Assembly: GCF_016863515.1 (NCBI RefSeq)
Contig: NZ_BOPA01000052.1
Location: 1-39,525, forward strand
DNA length: 39,525 bases
Origin: Micromonospora gifhornensis
GTDB taxonomy: Bacteria > Actinomycetota > Actinomycetes > Mycobacteriales > Micromonosporaceae
Reading direction: 5' to 3'
Below, piece after piece: positions 7,540 through 15,923 of the stretch; position 1 is the stretch's first letter, and every line of letters starts with the position of its first letter. The translations under genes and the position numbers were made by a program. The notes beneath the pieces were generated by a model that was not told where the DNA came from, searched no databases, and saw only the letters and a list, made by a program, of their open reading frames with translations.

Positions 7540-8793
7540 GTGCCCACGATCGCTCCTGTGGTGCTCGGCGCGGATCTGCCTGTCCGTCTCTCCGACGGCA
7601 CCACCGTCACGTACGCCAACCTCGACTACGCCGCTACCGCACCGTGCCTCGCTGCCGCCGCCGATGCGGTCAATGAACTCCTGCCCTGGTACGCCAGTGT
7701 GCATCGGGGTGCCGGCGCGGCGTCACGTCGCTGCACACTGGCGTACGAGCAGTCCCGCCAGACCGTGGCGGATTTCCTCGACATCCGGCCCGACGACCAC
7801 GTGATCTTCACCCGGAACACCACCGACGCGATGAACCTGCTCGCCCGGGCACTGCCATCCCACACCACCGTGGTGACCTGGGCGGGCGAGCACCATGCGA
7901 ACCTCTTGCCCTGGCCGCGGGTGCACTGCCTGCCGGTGCCCGCGGACCTGCCGGCGGTGGTGTCCGGGCTCACCCGCGCACTGGCCGACCTGCGCAGCGC
8001 CGGCCCCGTGCTGGTAGCGGTCACCGGCGCGTCCAACGTCACCGGAGAGGTCTGGCCGATAGCCGAACTCGCCGAGATCGCGCACCGGCACCGCGCGCGG
8101 ATCGCCGTCGACGCCGCCCAGTTGGCCCCGCACCGTCCGGTCTCCATGACCGACGCCGGCATCGACTACCTGGCGCTGTCCGGGCACAAGCTGTACGCGC
8201 CGTTCGGCGCAGGAGTGTTGGCCGGCCGGGCCGACTGGCTCGACGCCGCCGCCCCGTATCTCGCCGGCGGCGGGGCCACCAGGCACGTCGGTGACGAGGC
8301 GGCCGAGGTGCAGTGGCATGTTGGTCCCGCTCGGCATGAGGCCGGCACACCGAATTTGCTGGGCGCGGTCGCGCTCGCCGCCGCCTGCGCCACGCTCGCT
8401 GCCTCGCCGGCCGTGCTGGCGCACGAACAGGATCTGCTGAAGCGGTTGCGCGACGGGCTCGCGGCCTTGCCCGGGGTGGCAGAGCTGCGGACGTTCGACG
8501 TCGGTCACGACCGGGTCGGCATCGTCAGCTTCGCCGTCGCCGAGCAGCGAGCAACGGAGGTCGCCCACCGGCTCGCCGCTGATCACGGTATCGGCGTGCG
8601 CGACGGGTTGTTCTGCGCCCACCCGCTCGCCCGGAAACTGCTGACCGACGCGGCCGAGCGGCTCGGCTGCCCGACCGACAGGTACGCGATCCGGGCCAGC
8701 ATCGGCATCGGTACGACCGTCGCGCACGTCGACCGGCTTCTGCGCGGGTTGCGGGAGATCGTGACGTCGAGTCGGGCGGCAGCGCGTCGCTGA
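7540..8793 (+). CDS. class V aminotransferase, cysteine-desulfurase-like
   Basis: A 417-residue fold-type I PLP enzyme of the class V aminotransferase family, which includes cysteine desulfurases and selenocysteine lyases. The Schiff-base lysine is Lys217 in SGHKLYAPFGAGVL, the PLP-binding aspartate lies in RIAVDAAQLAPH, and the N-terminal YANLDYAATAP and GAASRRCTLAYEQSR stretches are typical. The start is GTG, 5 bases after the AAGGA site. The upstream SAM-IV riboswitch argues for a role in sulfur metabolism, possibly sulfur release from cysteine or a related thiol. Desulfurase, isopenicillin-epimerase-like and other class V activities cannot be separated by eye. Confidence 0.85.
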   Translation: MPTIAPVVLGADLPVRLSDGTTVTYANLDYAATAPCLAAAADAVNELLPWYASVHRGAGAASRRCTLAYEQSRQTVADFLDIRPDDHVIFTRNTTDAMNLLARALPSHTTVVTWAGEHHANLLPWPRVHCLPVPADLPAVVSGLTRALADLRSAGPVLVAVTGASNVTGEVWPIAELAEIAHRHRARIAVDAAQLAPHRPVSMTDAGIDYLALSGHKLYAPFGAGVLAGRADWLDAAAPYLAGGGATRHVGDEAAEVQWHVGPARHEAGTPNLLGAVALAAACATLAASPAVLAHEQDLLKRLRDGLAALPGVAELRTFDVGHDRVGIVSFAVAEQRATEVAHRLAADHGIGVRDGLFCAHPLARKLLTDAAERLGCPTDRYAIRASIGIGTTVAHVDRLLRGLREIVTSSRAAARR

Positions 8794-8973
8794 ACCGGCG
8801 AGCCTTCTATCAGGGGGCGTGCCGGCTCCGATGACCTCGAAAGGTGGGCAGTTGGTAGAGATCGCGGGCGTCGGCCCACAGGTTCGCAAAAGCCGGTCAA
8901 GCCCCGTTCACTGATCTTGCCGAGCGGATTGTCGAGCAGGTCGGACCGGGCGGGCGTGGGCCACAACCACTCG
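8794..8973. other. short intergenic region, no intact gene
   Basis: Between two converging genes. On the minus strand, fragments in two different frames look coding (NEWLWPTPARSDLLDNPLGK, and ANLWADARDLYQLPTFRGHR before a stop), as if a single gene end had suffered a frameshift. I do not recognise the family. No clear terminator hairpin was found. Confidence 0.3.
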
Positions 8974-9567
8974 TTACGGGCCCGGGCGGCATGATCGCTC
9001 GGGCCCGGGTGGCAGCAGGCACCGTGCGAGTGCCCTTACGGCTGCGCGGAGCCGGTCGACGCCGCCGTCGGCGATGGTTCGGCGGACCAGTTCGGCGTCG
9101 AATGCCCCGAGCAGGACGTGGGCGACGTATCCGGCGTCGAGGTCCGGGCGGAGTTGCCCGACGAGCTGGCGCAGGTGTTCGTGCCAGCGTCGGTAGGTGG
9201 GGTCGTCGTGCCGTCCGGCGGCGCAGGCCATTGCGTGGGCGGCGAGGAGGGTCGCGTTGGTCGCGGCGAGGTCGGCCAGTGCGTCGAGGAAGGCCAGGAG
9301 CCGGTCCCCGGGCGGTGCTCCGGGCCCCAGCGGTGGTGGACCGTGGCTGATCTGCTCTCCGATTCGCGTCGCGCGTTCGGCGAGGAGTTCCCGGAACAGG
9401 CCGGACCGGCTGCCGAAGCGGCGGAAGACGGTGCCTTTGCCGACGCCCGCCCGGGCGGCGATCGAGTCGACGGAGATCGGCATAGCTTCGCGGTACGTCA
9501 ATAGATCCTCGGTGGCGCGCAGGATCATCGCCCGGTTGCGGGCCGCGTCGGCGCGTTCAGTCGTCAT
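8974..9567 (-). CDS. TetR family transcriptional regulator
   Basis: A 197-residue TetR/AcrR-type repressor. The N-terminal helix-turn-helix is clear (VDSIAARAGVGKGTVFRRFG at about residues 37-56, then SRSGLFRELL), and the remainder is an unassigned ligand-binding domain with a RWHEHLRQLV helix. The frame is open far upstream, but the ATG at 9567 directly before MTTERADAARNRAMIL gives a normal TetR length. It is divergent from an MDR oxidoreductase 90 bases away, the common arrangement in which the regulator controls both genes. Confidence 0.88.
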   Translation of the reverse strand: MTTERADAARNRAMILRATEDLLTYREAMPISVDSIAARAGVGKGTVFRRFGSRSGLFRELLAERATRIGEQISHGPPPLGPGAPPGDRLLAFLDALADLAATNATLLAAHAMACAAGRHDDPTYRRWHEHLRQLVGQLRPDLDAGYVAHVLLGAFDAELVRRTIADGGVDRLRAAVRALARCLLPPGPERSCRPGP

Positions 9568-9591
9568 GGCATTTCCCCAGAAAATTGGACG

Positions 9592-9600
9592 AGTCGGACT
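9592..9600. promoter_or_regulatory. candidate TetR operator half-sites
   Basis: The gap between the divergent TetR and oxidoreductase genes has AGTC-G-GACT, a short perfect inverted repeat, inside the larger repeat-like stretch TTGGACGAGTCGGACTT (9585-9601). TetR proteins often bind 15-20 bp imperfect palindromes here. The arms are only 4 bp, so this is a weak candidate. Confidence 0.25.
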
Positions 9601-9657
9601 TACGGTAGCGGGGACAACCGGGCCGCTGGTCCGGATCGTGTTTCTGGAGGTCGTACC

Positions 9658-10566
9658 GTGCAAGCCCTGATCGCCGCCCCCGACACCGCCGAGGGACACC
9701 GCTTGGCCGAGGTGCCCGAGCCGGTCCCGACGCCCGGCCAGTTGCTCGTCGAGGTGAGACAGTCCTCGGTGAACTTCGGCGAGGCCCGCTTCCGTGCCGG
9801 GATGCCCGCCGGCACGGTGCTCGGTTACGACGCCGCGGGTTACGTCGTGCGAGCCGCCGAGGACGGCAGCGGTCCGGCCGTCGGCGACCGGGTGGTCGCC
9901 TTCGGTCCGGGAACGTGGGCCGAACGTGCCGTCTTCGACGTCGACAGCGTGGCGCGGATCCCCGACGGGCTCGATCTCGCCGCCACGGCGGCCCTGCCGA
10001 TGGTGGGCCTCACCGCCCTGCGGACCCTGCGAGGCGCCGGCCCACTGCTGGGCCGTCGGGTGCTGGTCACCGGCGCGTCCGGAGGCGTCGGACGGCTGGC
10101 GGTCCAACTCGCCCGCCTCGGCGGAGCCACGGTGGTGGCGTCGGTCGGCTCGCCGGCGCGGGGGGAGGGGCTGCGCGACCTGGGCGCAGCCGAGGTGGTG
10201 GTCGGACTGGACGACGTCCGCGAGCCGGTCGACGTGGTGGTGGAGACAGTCGGTGGTGACCACCTCACCCGCGCGTGGTCGCTGCTCAAGCCGGGCGGGA
10301 TCTGCCAGAGCATCGGCTGGGCGTCGGGTGCGGCGGCCGTCTTCGCGCCCAACTCGACCTTCGCATTGGGCGAACCCCGGCGTCTGCAGTCCTTCGGTGA
10401 CACCTCCCGCCCCGGAGCCGACCTGGCTACCCTCCTGGCCTTCGTGGCCGCCGGGGACATCTCCCTACCGGTCGGCTGGCGGGACTCCTGGAAGCGCGTC
10501 GACGACGCGATCGAGGCGCTGCTCGGCCGCCGCGTGGCCGGCAAGGCGGTCCTCGACATCGACTGA
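9658..10566 (+). CDS. zinc-free MDR family NADPH:quinone oxidoreductase-like protein
   Basis: A 302-residue medium-chain dehydrogenase/reductase. The GroES-like N-terminal half contains SSVNFGEARFRAGMPAG and GYDAAGYV, and the cofactor half has the Rossmann motif GASGGVGRLAVQLAR at about residues 140-154. The structural and catalytic zinc cysteines of alcohol dehydrogenases are absent, placing it with quinone oxidoreductases. The GTG start is 7 bases after a GGAGG site. Its last 102 bases overlap the end of the converging thioesterase gene. It may be induced through the adjacent TetR; the substrate is unknown. Confidence 0.85.
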   Translation: MQALIAAPDTAEGHRLAEVPEPVPTPGQLLVEVRQSSVNFGEARFRAGMPAGTVLGYDAAGYVVRAAEDGSGPAVGDRVVAFGPGTWAERAVFDVDSVARIPDGLDLAATAALPMVGLTALRTLRGAGPLLGRRVLVTGASGGVGRLAVQLARLGGATVVASVGSPARGEGLRDLGAAEVVVGLDDVREPVDVVVETVGGDHLTRAWSLLKPGGICQSIGWASGAAAVFAPNSTFALGEPRRLQSFGDTSRPGADLATLLAFVAAGDISLPVGWRDSWKRVDDAIEALLGRRVAGKAVLDID

Positions 10567-11370
10567 CGCCCCACCGTCGGGCCTGCCGCCCGGCAGCGAG
10601 GTCAGCTCGCCCAGGCAGGCCGCGATGTCCGCCCGGAGCCGATCGCCCGACCGGAGGTGGAACAGGTGACCGCCGGGCAGCACCCGCAGCCGGAACGACG
10701 ACGAGGTGTACGCCGCCCACCCGACCGCGTCGGCGCGCCCCACCAGCGGATCGGAGTCGCCGACATAGGCGCGCACCGGCACCGGCACCGGATCGGGCCC
10801 GGTCGGAGGCTGGGAGTGCAGGGCCGCGAGGTCGCCGCGCAGCAGCCGGACCGCCGTCCGCACCCACGCGGGATACCGGCGTACCACCTCGGACATGCCC
10901 CCGATGCGCACCAGCAGGTCGGCGACCTCGTCGTCGGACAGCGCCGACACCGCGAGCGGTGGCCCGCAGCGCGGGTCCGGGTAGCCGCCGACGAACAACG
11001 CCACCGGCGGTCGTCCCCGCTCGACCTGCCGTCGGGCCACCGCGGCGGCCAGGGCCGCACCCATGCTGTGCCCATAGAGAGCGTACGGACGTTCCAGTGA
11101 CGGCTCGACAGCGTCCACGACGGCGTCGAGCAGACGGCCGAAATCGGTGATGGGCGCCTCCCGCACGCGGTTCTCCCGGCCGGGCAGCTGCACCGGGTAA
11201 ACCGCGACCCGTGGCTGCAACGCCTCCGCCCAGCCGGCGAAGGTGGACGCTGCGGCGCCGGCGTGGTGGAAACAGAACAGCCGCACCCGGTCCGCCGGAT
11301 CCGGCGTCCGGTCCAGGTAACCGGTCGATCGTTGCGTGCCCGCCCGCGCTGTCCGCCCCATGGGCGTCAT
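10465..11370 (-). CDS. abyT: type II thioesterase of the polyketide cluster
   Basis: A 301-residue alpha/beta hydrolase of the type II (editing) thioesterase family, which removes stalled or wrongly primed acyl groups from PKS carrier proteins. The nucleophile Ser102 sits in GHSMG, the opening RLFCFHHAGAAASTF has the oxyanion-region pattern of the family, and the catalytic histidine lies in LPGGHLFHL. Family members are about 250-260 residues. The final ~40 residues here are read from the opposite strand of the oxidoreductase gene and look like run-on past the normal end. A ribosome-like GGGTGAG precedes the ATG. It is the outermost gene that clearly belongs to the cluster; the symbol follows recall of the abyssomicin cluster. 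Confidence 0.82.
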   Translation of the reverse strand: MTPMGRTARAGTQRSTGYLDRTPDPADRVRLFCFHHAGAAASTFAGWAEALQPRVAVYPVQLPGRENRVREAPITDFGRLLDAVVDAVEPSLERPYALYGHSMGAALAAAVARRQVERGRPPVALFVGGYPDPRCGPPLAVSALSDDEVADLLVRIGGMSEVVRRYPAWVRTAVRLLRGDLAALHSQPPTGPDPVPVPVRAYVGDSDPLVGRADAVGWAAYTSSSFRLRVLPGGHLFHLRSGDRLRADIAACLGELTSLPGGRPDGGASVDVEDRLAGHAAAEQRLDRVVDALPGVPPADR

Positions 11371-11485
11371 CGTGGCTCACCCCGGTAAAGCGACACCAAG
11401 CACGCGGACGTACGTGGTTTCTCGGATGTGCGCTCACGCCGGCTGGGCGAGGATCGCAGGAACCGGCAATCACGAGAGGTCTGGC
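11371..11485. promoter_or_regulatory. divergent promoter region between thioesterase and FMN reductase
   Basis: This 115-base gap must carry promoters for both divergent genes. The reductase has a GAGAGGT ribosome site at 11474-11480. No convincing -35/-10 pair or operator palindrome was found. Confidence 0.35.
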
Positions 11486-12064
11486 ATGCCCACCGTGCTC
11501 TCCGTCTCCGGCAGCCCGTCGGCGACCTCGCGTACCGCTGGCCTGCTTCGTCACCTCGACCGGCAGTTGGTCGCCGACGGGCACGAGGTGATCCCGCTGG
11601 ACGTGCGGACCCTGCCCGCGCACGTGCTGGTCGGCGCCGACCCACGCCACCCGGCGATCACCGGCGTGGCGGCGCTGGTCGCGGAGGCCGACGGGCTGGT
11701 GATCGGCACACCGATCTACAAGGCCGCCTACTCCGGCCTGTTGAAGTGCCTGTTCGACCTGCTGCCGCAGTACGCCCTGGCGGGCAAGACGGTGCTGCCG
11801 CTGGCCACCGGTGGCAGCAGGGCCCATGTGCTGGCCATCGACTACGCGCTGCGTCCCGTCCTGACCGCGATGGGCGCGGGGCACGTCCTGCCCGGCTGGT
11901 TCACCCTCGACACCGACCTGGTCGTCGGCGACGACGGCACACTTGTCGTCGCGCCGGCTGCCGCCGACGCGCTCTGCGAGGTCGTCGACCGGTTCGCGGC
12001 GGCGCTGCACCGCGCGGTGACCAGCGCGCCCCCGGACGGCACGGGGCGACCGGGAATGCGCTGA
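11486..12064 (+). CDS. abyZ: SsuE-like NAD(P)H-dependent FMN reductase
   Basis: A 192-residue flavodoxin-fold FMN reductase of the SsuE group, which supplies reduced FMN to a partner monooxygenase. The FMN phosphate loop SGSPSATSRT opens the protein, and the signature GTPIYKAAYSGLLKCLFDLL is near residues 72-91, with the LATGGS segment following. The frame is open further upstream, but only the ATG at 11486 combines a ribosome site with the family's normal N-terminus. It is the only plus-strand gene of this part of the cluster and ends directly against the converging ferredoxin gene. A likely client is the luciferase-like monooxygenase at 18535-19563. The symbol is from recall of the aby cluster. 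Confidence 0.82.
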   Translation: MPTVLSVSGSPSATSRTAGLLRHLDRQLVADGHEVIPLDVRTLPAHVLVGADPRHPAITGVAALVAEADGLVIGTPIYKAAYSGLLKCLFDLLPQYALAGKTVLPLATGGSRAHVLAIDYALRPVLTAMGAGHVLPGWFTLDTDLVVGDDGTLVVAPAAADALCEVVDRFAAALHRAVTSAPPDGTGRPGMR

Positions 12065-12307
12065 TCAGTGGGGCGGATCGGCCGTGCCGGTCACGGTGAT
12101 CGCCTGGGCCGGGCACAGCGCCGCCGCCTCGGTCACCACGGACCGCAGGGAGCCGGGGAGGCTGCCGCGCAACAGCCGGACGGTGCCCTCGTCGGACTGG
12201 CCGAAGACCGTCGGGTCGGTCCGCACGCACTGCCCGGCGCCGACGCACCGTGCCGCGTCGACGTTGACGTGGACCGGGTCACCAGGTGACCGGAAGGCGT
12301 TGGACAC
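12065..12307 (-). CDS. abyW: [3Fe-4S] ferredoxin, P450 partner
   Basis: An 80-residue ferredoxin of the kind that passes electrons to actinomycete P450s. The cysteine pattern is CVGAGQC, then CP in AAALCPAQAI; a glycine-alanine replaces the middle cysteine of a 4Fe cluster, which indicates a [3Fe-4S] centre. The start is taken as the GTG at 12307 (MSNAFRSPGDPVHVNVD...), which overlaps the end of the upstream P450 gene by 29 bases; a shorter start is possible. The overlap strongly ties it to that P450. The ferredoxin reductase is not in the window. Confidence 0.85.
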   Translation of the reverse strand: MSNAFRSPGDPVHVNVDAARCVGAGQCVRTDPTVFGQSDEGTVRLLRGSLPGSLRSVVTEAAALCPAQAITVTGTADPPH

Positions 12308-13466
12308 CCTGCACACCCCCCGCCTCCTTGCCGCCCAGCTCCTCGACGGGCACCGCGAGCGCCAGCGTCGGCAGCCGCGTGAACAGACGGGACAGGGCGA
12401 TCTCCAACTCGGCGCGGGCCAGGTTCGCACCGATGCACTGGTGGGGGCCGTGCCCGAAGGTCACGTGCTGGCGACCGCCACGACGAGGGTCGAAGCGGTC
12501 CGGGTCGGGGAACGGGCCCGGGTCCCGGTTGGCCGCCGAGAGAGCGACCACCACCGCGTCGCCGGCGGCGATCCGGACGCCGGCCACCTCGGTGTCGCGG
12601 GTGGCGAAGCGGGCCACGCCGTCGGCCACGGCGGTGTGCCGCAGGATCTCCTCCACCACCGCGCCGACCCGCGTCGGGTCGGCGGCGACGGCGCCGGCGT
12701 CCTGCTCCAGCAGGAGAGCCACTCCGAGCGCCAACGTGCTGGCCGTGGTGTCGTGCCCCGCCACGAGCAGCAACAGTGCCAGGTCGACCAGGTCAGGGGT
12801 CGTGACCGTGCCGGTGGCCACCTGCTCGTCGACGAGCACGTCGAGCATGTCCTCGCCGCCTCTGCCCTTCGTTTCGATCAGACCGAGCAGATAGCGCTTC
12901 AGCTGGCCGAAGGCGTCCGCGCTCTCGGCGGCCGTCGAGGTGCCCGCCGCGATGCGCCGGGACTGGTGCTCGAAGAACTCGTGGTCGGCGTACGGGACGC
13001 CGAGCAGGCGGCAGATCACGACCGACGGCACCGGGAGCGTGAAGGTCGCAACGAGGTCCACTCCGGGCCCGCGCCGAACCACCTCGTCGAGGAGGGAGTC
13101 CACGATCTCGGTGATGGCCGGCCGGAGTGTGGCCACCCGCTTGGCGGTGAAACCGGAGATGAGCATGCGCCGCTGCGCCGTGTGCTCGGGCGGGTCCATC
13201 CCGATGAAGTTGCGGACCGCGCGGGCGGCCTCGAACCGCGCGGCGAGCGCCGGGAACGCGGGGTGCTGCCGGTCTGAGGAGAAGGTCGCGGCGTCCAGCA
13301 GCACCTGCCGTGCCGTCTCGTGGCCGGTGACCAGCCACGCCGGCCGGCCGTCGTACAGCCGTACGCGGGTCACCGGCCGCTCGTAACCCCCTGCCGGGCG
13401 ATAGGGGCAGGCGCGCCGCTGCGGATACTGCGGCGACGCGGTCGCCGCAGACGGGATCTCGATCAT
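12279..13466 (-). CDS. abyV: cytochrome P450 monooxygenase
   Basis: A 395-residue soluble bacterial P450. The I-helix oxygen motif AGHDTTAS, the K-helix EEILR and the heme loop FGHGPHQCIG with the cysteine ligand at residue 344 are all intact. The start ATG overlaps the stop of the ABC ATPase gene as ATGA, and the gene runs into its ferredoxin, so importer, P450 and ferredoxin are one translationally coupled unit. In the abyssomicin pathway, as I recall it, a P450 epoxidises the C11-C12 alkene after the intramolecular Diels-Alder step; this is the likely counterpart. A second P450 is expected elsewhere in that cluster, so the symbol is tentative. Confidence 0.85.
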   Translation of the reverse strand: MIEIPSAATASPQYPQRRACPYRPAGGYERPVTRVRLYDGRPAWLVTGHETARQVLLDAATFSSDRQHPAFPALAARFEAARAVRNFIGMDPPEHTAQRRMLISGFTAKRVATLRPAITEIVDSLLDEVVRRGPGVDLVATFTLPVPSVVICRLLGVPYADHEFFEHQSRRIAAGTSTAAESADAFGQLKRYLLGLIETKGRGGEDMLDVLVDEQVATGTVTTPDLVDLALLLLVAGHDTTASTLALGVALLLEQDAGAVAADPTRVGAVVEEILRHTAVADGVARFATRDTEVAGVRIAAGDAVVVALSAANRDPGPFPDPDRFDPRRGGRQHVTFGHGPHQCIGANLARAELEIALSRLFTRLPTLALAVPVEELGGKEAGGVQGVQRLPVTW

Positions 13467-15082
13467 GCGACTCCTTCGGGGTGGGCGGCGTAGGCGTCCC
13501 CCGGCCGGGGGAGGGCGGCGATGAGCTGCGCGGTGTAGGGGTGCGTCGGCCGGGCGAAGACCTCGGTCACCGGCCCGCTCTCCACGACCGTCCCGGCCCG
13601 CATCACCAGGACCCGGTCCGCCACGTGGTGCACCACCGCGAGGTCGTGGCTGATCAGCACCAGCGCGGTACCCAGGTCGGCGCGGATGTCGGCGAAGAGG
13701 TCCAGGATCTGTGCCTGCACCGAGACGTCCAGCGCGGAGACCGGTTCGTCGCACACGATGACCTCCGGGTCGCGGGCGAGCGCGCGGGCGATGGCGACCC
13801 GCTGCCGCTGCCCGCCGGACAATGTGCGCGGGTGCCGGTCGGCCATGGCCGGGTCGAGACCGACCTGGTCGAGCAGCTCGCGGACCCGGGCCCGGTCGAC
13901 CCCCGCCTCGGCGATCAGCCGTCCCACCCGGTAGCGCGGGTCGAACGAGCCGAGCGGGTCCTGCTGCACCCACTGCACGCGGCCCCGCTGCCGCCGCGCC
14001 TCCGGCACCCCCGACCAGGGCTGCCCGAACAGCTCGATGGTGCCGGTGTCCGGTTCGAGGAGCCCGAGCAGCAGATGCGCGAGGGTGCTCTTGCCCGAGC
14101 CCGACTCGCCGACCACGCCGAGGATCTCACCGGCCGAAAGTGAGAACGACACCTCCGACACGGCCGCGAGCCGTGCCCCGCCCGGCCCGCGGAACGTCTT
14201 GGAGACCTCCCGGACCCGCGCCAGGACACCGGACGGACGCGGCGTACGGGTTCGCGCCGGTGTGCTGCGCGGCCCGGCCAGTCGGGCGCCGCGGGCGTGC
14301 GCGGAGGGCGTGGCCGCGAGCAACTGCCGGGTGTACGGGTGCTCCGGCGCGCGCAGCACGTCGGCCGTGCAGCCGGTCTCCACGAACTCTCCGTCGCGCA
14401 TCACCGCGACCCGGTCGGCGAGCAGGGCCACCACGGACAGGTCGTGACTGATCAGCAGCACGGCGGTACCGGCTGCCTTGCGTGCCGCCAGCAGGTCGAG
14501 CAGCTTGGCCTGCAGGGTGACGTCCAGCGCGGTGGTGGGCTCGTCGGCCACCAGCACCGGCGGATCCGCGGCCATCGCGGCGGCGATCAGCGCGCGTTGG
14601 CGCAGACCACCGGAGAGCTGCTGCGGGTACTGCCGGGCACGCAGCTCGGGCTGCGGCACCTGGACGTCGGTGAGCAGTCGGTGGACCCGTCGCGCCACCT
14701 CACCCCGACGGACCAGACCGTGGTTGCGCGCCGCCTCGGCGACCTCGGCGCCGACGGTACGCAGTGGATCCAGCGCGGTGAGCGCGTCCTGCAACACCAG
14801 CCCCACCTGGGCGCCGCGTATCCGCCGCCACTCGCGGTCGCCCAGCCTGCTGAGTTCCTGGCCGGACACCACGAGCCGGTCGCTGCGCAGCCGTGCGCCG
14901 GGTCCGGTGAGGCCGACCAACGCGCGAGCCACCGTGCTCTTGCCCGACCCGGATTCACCTACGATGGCCAGGCACTCCCCAGCGCGCAGGTGGAAGTCCA
15001 CCCCGCGCACGGCGAACACCTCGGCGCGGCCGACGCGGTACGTCACGTGCAGCCCGGCGACGGACACGACCTCATCGTCCAC
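13463..15082 (-). CDS. abyF4: oligopeptide-type ABC transporter, fused double ATPase
   Basis: A 539-residue protein with two ABC ATPase domains in tandem, corresponding to a DppD-DppF/OppD-OppF fusion. Both halves have Walker A GESGSGKST, signatures LSGGLRQRALIAAAMA and LSGGQRQRVAIARALA, and Walker B followed by DEP. It powers the adjacent permeases. The GTG start overlaps the upstream permease gene by 11 bases, and the stop overlaps the P450 ATG. Its place inside a polyketide operon suggests uptake or export linked to the antibiotic, but the binding protein points to import. Confidence 0.87.
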   Translation of the reverse strand: MDDEVVSVAGLHVTYRVGRAEVFAVRGVDFHLRAGECLAIVGESGSGKSTVARALVGLTGPGARLRSDRLVVSGQELSRLGDREWRRIRGAQVGLVLQDALTALDPLRTVGAEVAEAARNHGLVRRGEVARRVHRLLTDVQVPQPELRARQYPQQLSGGLRQRALIAAAMAADPPVLVADEPTTALDVTLQAKLLDLLAARKAAGTAVLLISHDLSVVALLADRVAVMRDGEFVETGCTADVLRAPEHPYTRQLLAATPSAHARGARLAGPRSTPARTRTPRPSGVLARVREVSKTFRGPGGARLAAVSEVSFSLSAGEILGVVGESGSGKSTLAHLLLGLLEPDTGTIELFGQPWSGVPEARRQRGRVQWVQQDPLGSFDPRYRVGRLIAEAGVDRARVRELLDQVGLDPAMADRHPRTLSGGQRQRVAIARALARDPEVIVCDEPVSALDVSVQAQILDLFADIRADLGTALVLISHDLAVVHHVADRVLVMRAGTVVESGPVTEVFARPTHPYTAQLIAALPRPGDAYAAHPEGVA

Positions 15083-15923
15083 CGGTGCCCCGTCCCTCGA
15101 ACCGGGCGCGCAGGTCGGCGCCGACGACGTAGCAGGCGATCACCGCGGCGGTGACCACCAGGCCGGGAAACACCGTCAGCCCCCAGGCGCTGTCCAGGTA
15201 GTCCCGTCCCTCGGCGAGCATCGAGCCCCACTCCGGAGCGGGTGGCTGCGCGCCCAGGCCGAGGAAGCTCAGCGAGGCGCTGGCCATCAGCGCCGTACCG
15301 ACGTCCACCGCCGCGAAGGCGAGCACCGGCGGCAGCGCGTTCGGCAGCACGTGACCGAAGAAGATCCCGACCCGGGACCGGCCCATCACCACCGCCGCCG
15401 ACACGTAGCCCGACCGGCGGACCACCAGCGCCTGCCCCCGGGCCAGGCGCACGTAGCCGGGTACGGCGGCGCAGGCCAGGGCGATGGTGGTGTTCACCGC
15501 GCCCGGACCGAGCACGGCGATCACCAGCAGCGCCAGCAGCAGTCCCGGGAACGCCAACAGGATGTCGGTGATCCGCATGAACAGTTCGTCGACGGCTCGC
15601 CCGGCGGCGGCGGCCAGCACCCCGAGCAGCGCGCCCACGGTCACGGCCAGCGTGGTCGCGCCGAGCCCGATGAGCAGCGACATGCGGGTGCCGTACACCA
15701 CCCGGCTGTAGACGTCACGCCCGAGCTGGTCGGTGCCGAACGGGTGGTGCGGGCTGATCGGCGCGAGCGCCGAGGCGGGGTCGACCGTGTCCGGCGCGGC
15801 GGTGGCGAGCAGCGCGGGCCAGGCGGCGGCCAGGGCGAGCAACCCGAGCCCGACCCAGGCCAGCACCAGGGCGGGACGGGCACGGGCCACCGGCGCGGTG
15901 ACCGGGGTGAGGACGGTCGTCAT
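15072..15923 (-). CDS. abyF3: oligopeptide-type ABC transporter permease (DppC-like)
   Basis: A 283-residue membrane permease of the DppC/OppC group with about six hydrophobic segments. It has the characteristic HPFGTDQLGRDVYSRVVYGT region after the first membrane helix, and a conserved coupling loop near VVMGRSRVGIFFGHVLPNAL. The ATG overlaps the upstream permease stop as ATGA. Forms the membrane channel together with the DppB-like permease. Confidence 0.87.
   Translation of the reverse strand: MTTVLTPVTAPVARARPALVLAWVGLGLLALAAAWPALLATAAPDTVDPASALAPISPHHPFGTDQLGRDVYSRVVYGTRMSLLIGLGATTLAVTVGALLGVLAAAAGRAVDELFMRITDILLAFPGLLLALLVIAVLGPGAVNTTIALACAAVPGYVRLARGQALVVRRSGYVSAAVVMGRSRVGIFFGHVLPNALPPVLAFAAVDVGTALMASASLSFLGLGAQPPAPEWGSMLAEGRDYLDSAWGLTVFPGLVVTAAVIACYVVGADLRARFEGRGTGGR

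Noticed and set aside
11336..11485. Upstream in-frame extension of the FMN reductase, including a short Cys-containing peptide that might act as a sulfur leader
   Set aside because: It is in frame with the reductase without a stop, lacks its own ribosome site and has no Cys run as in known leader peptides. The family N-terminus starts at 11486.
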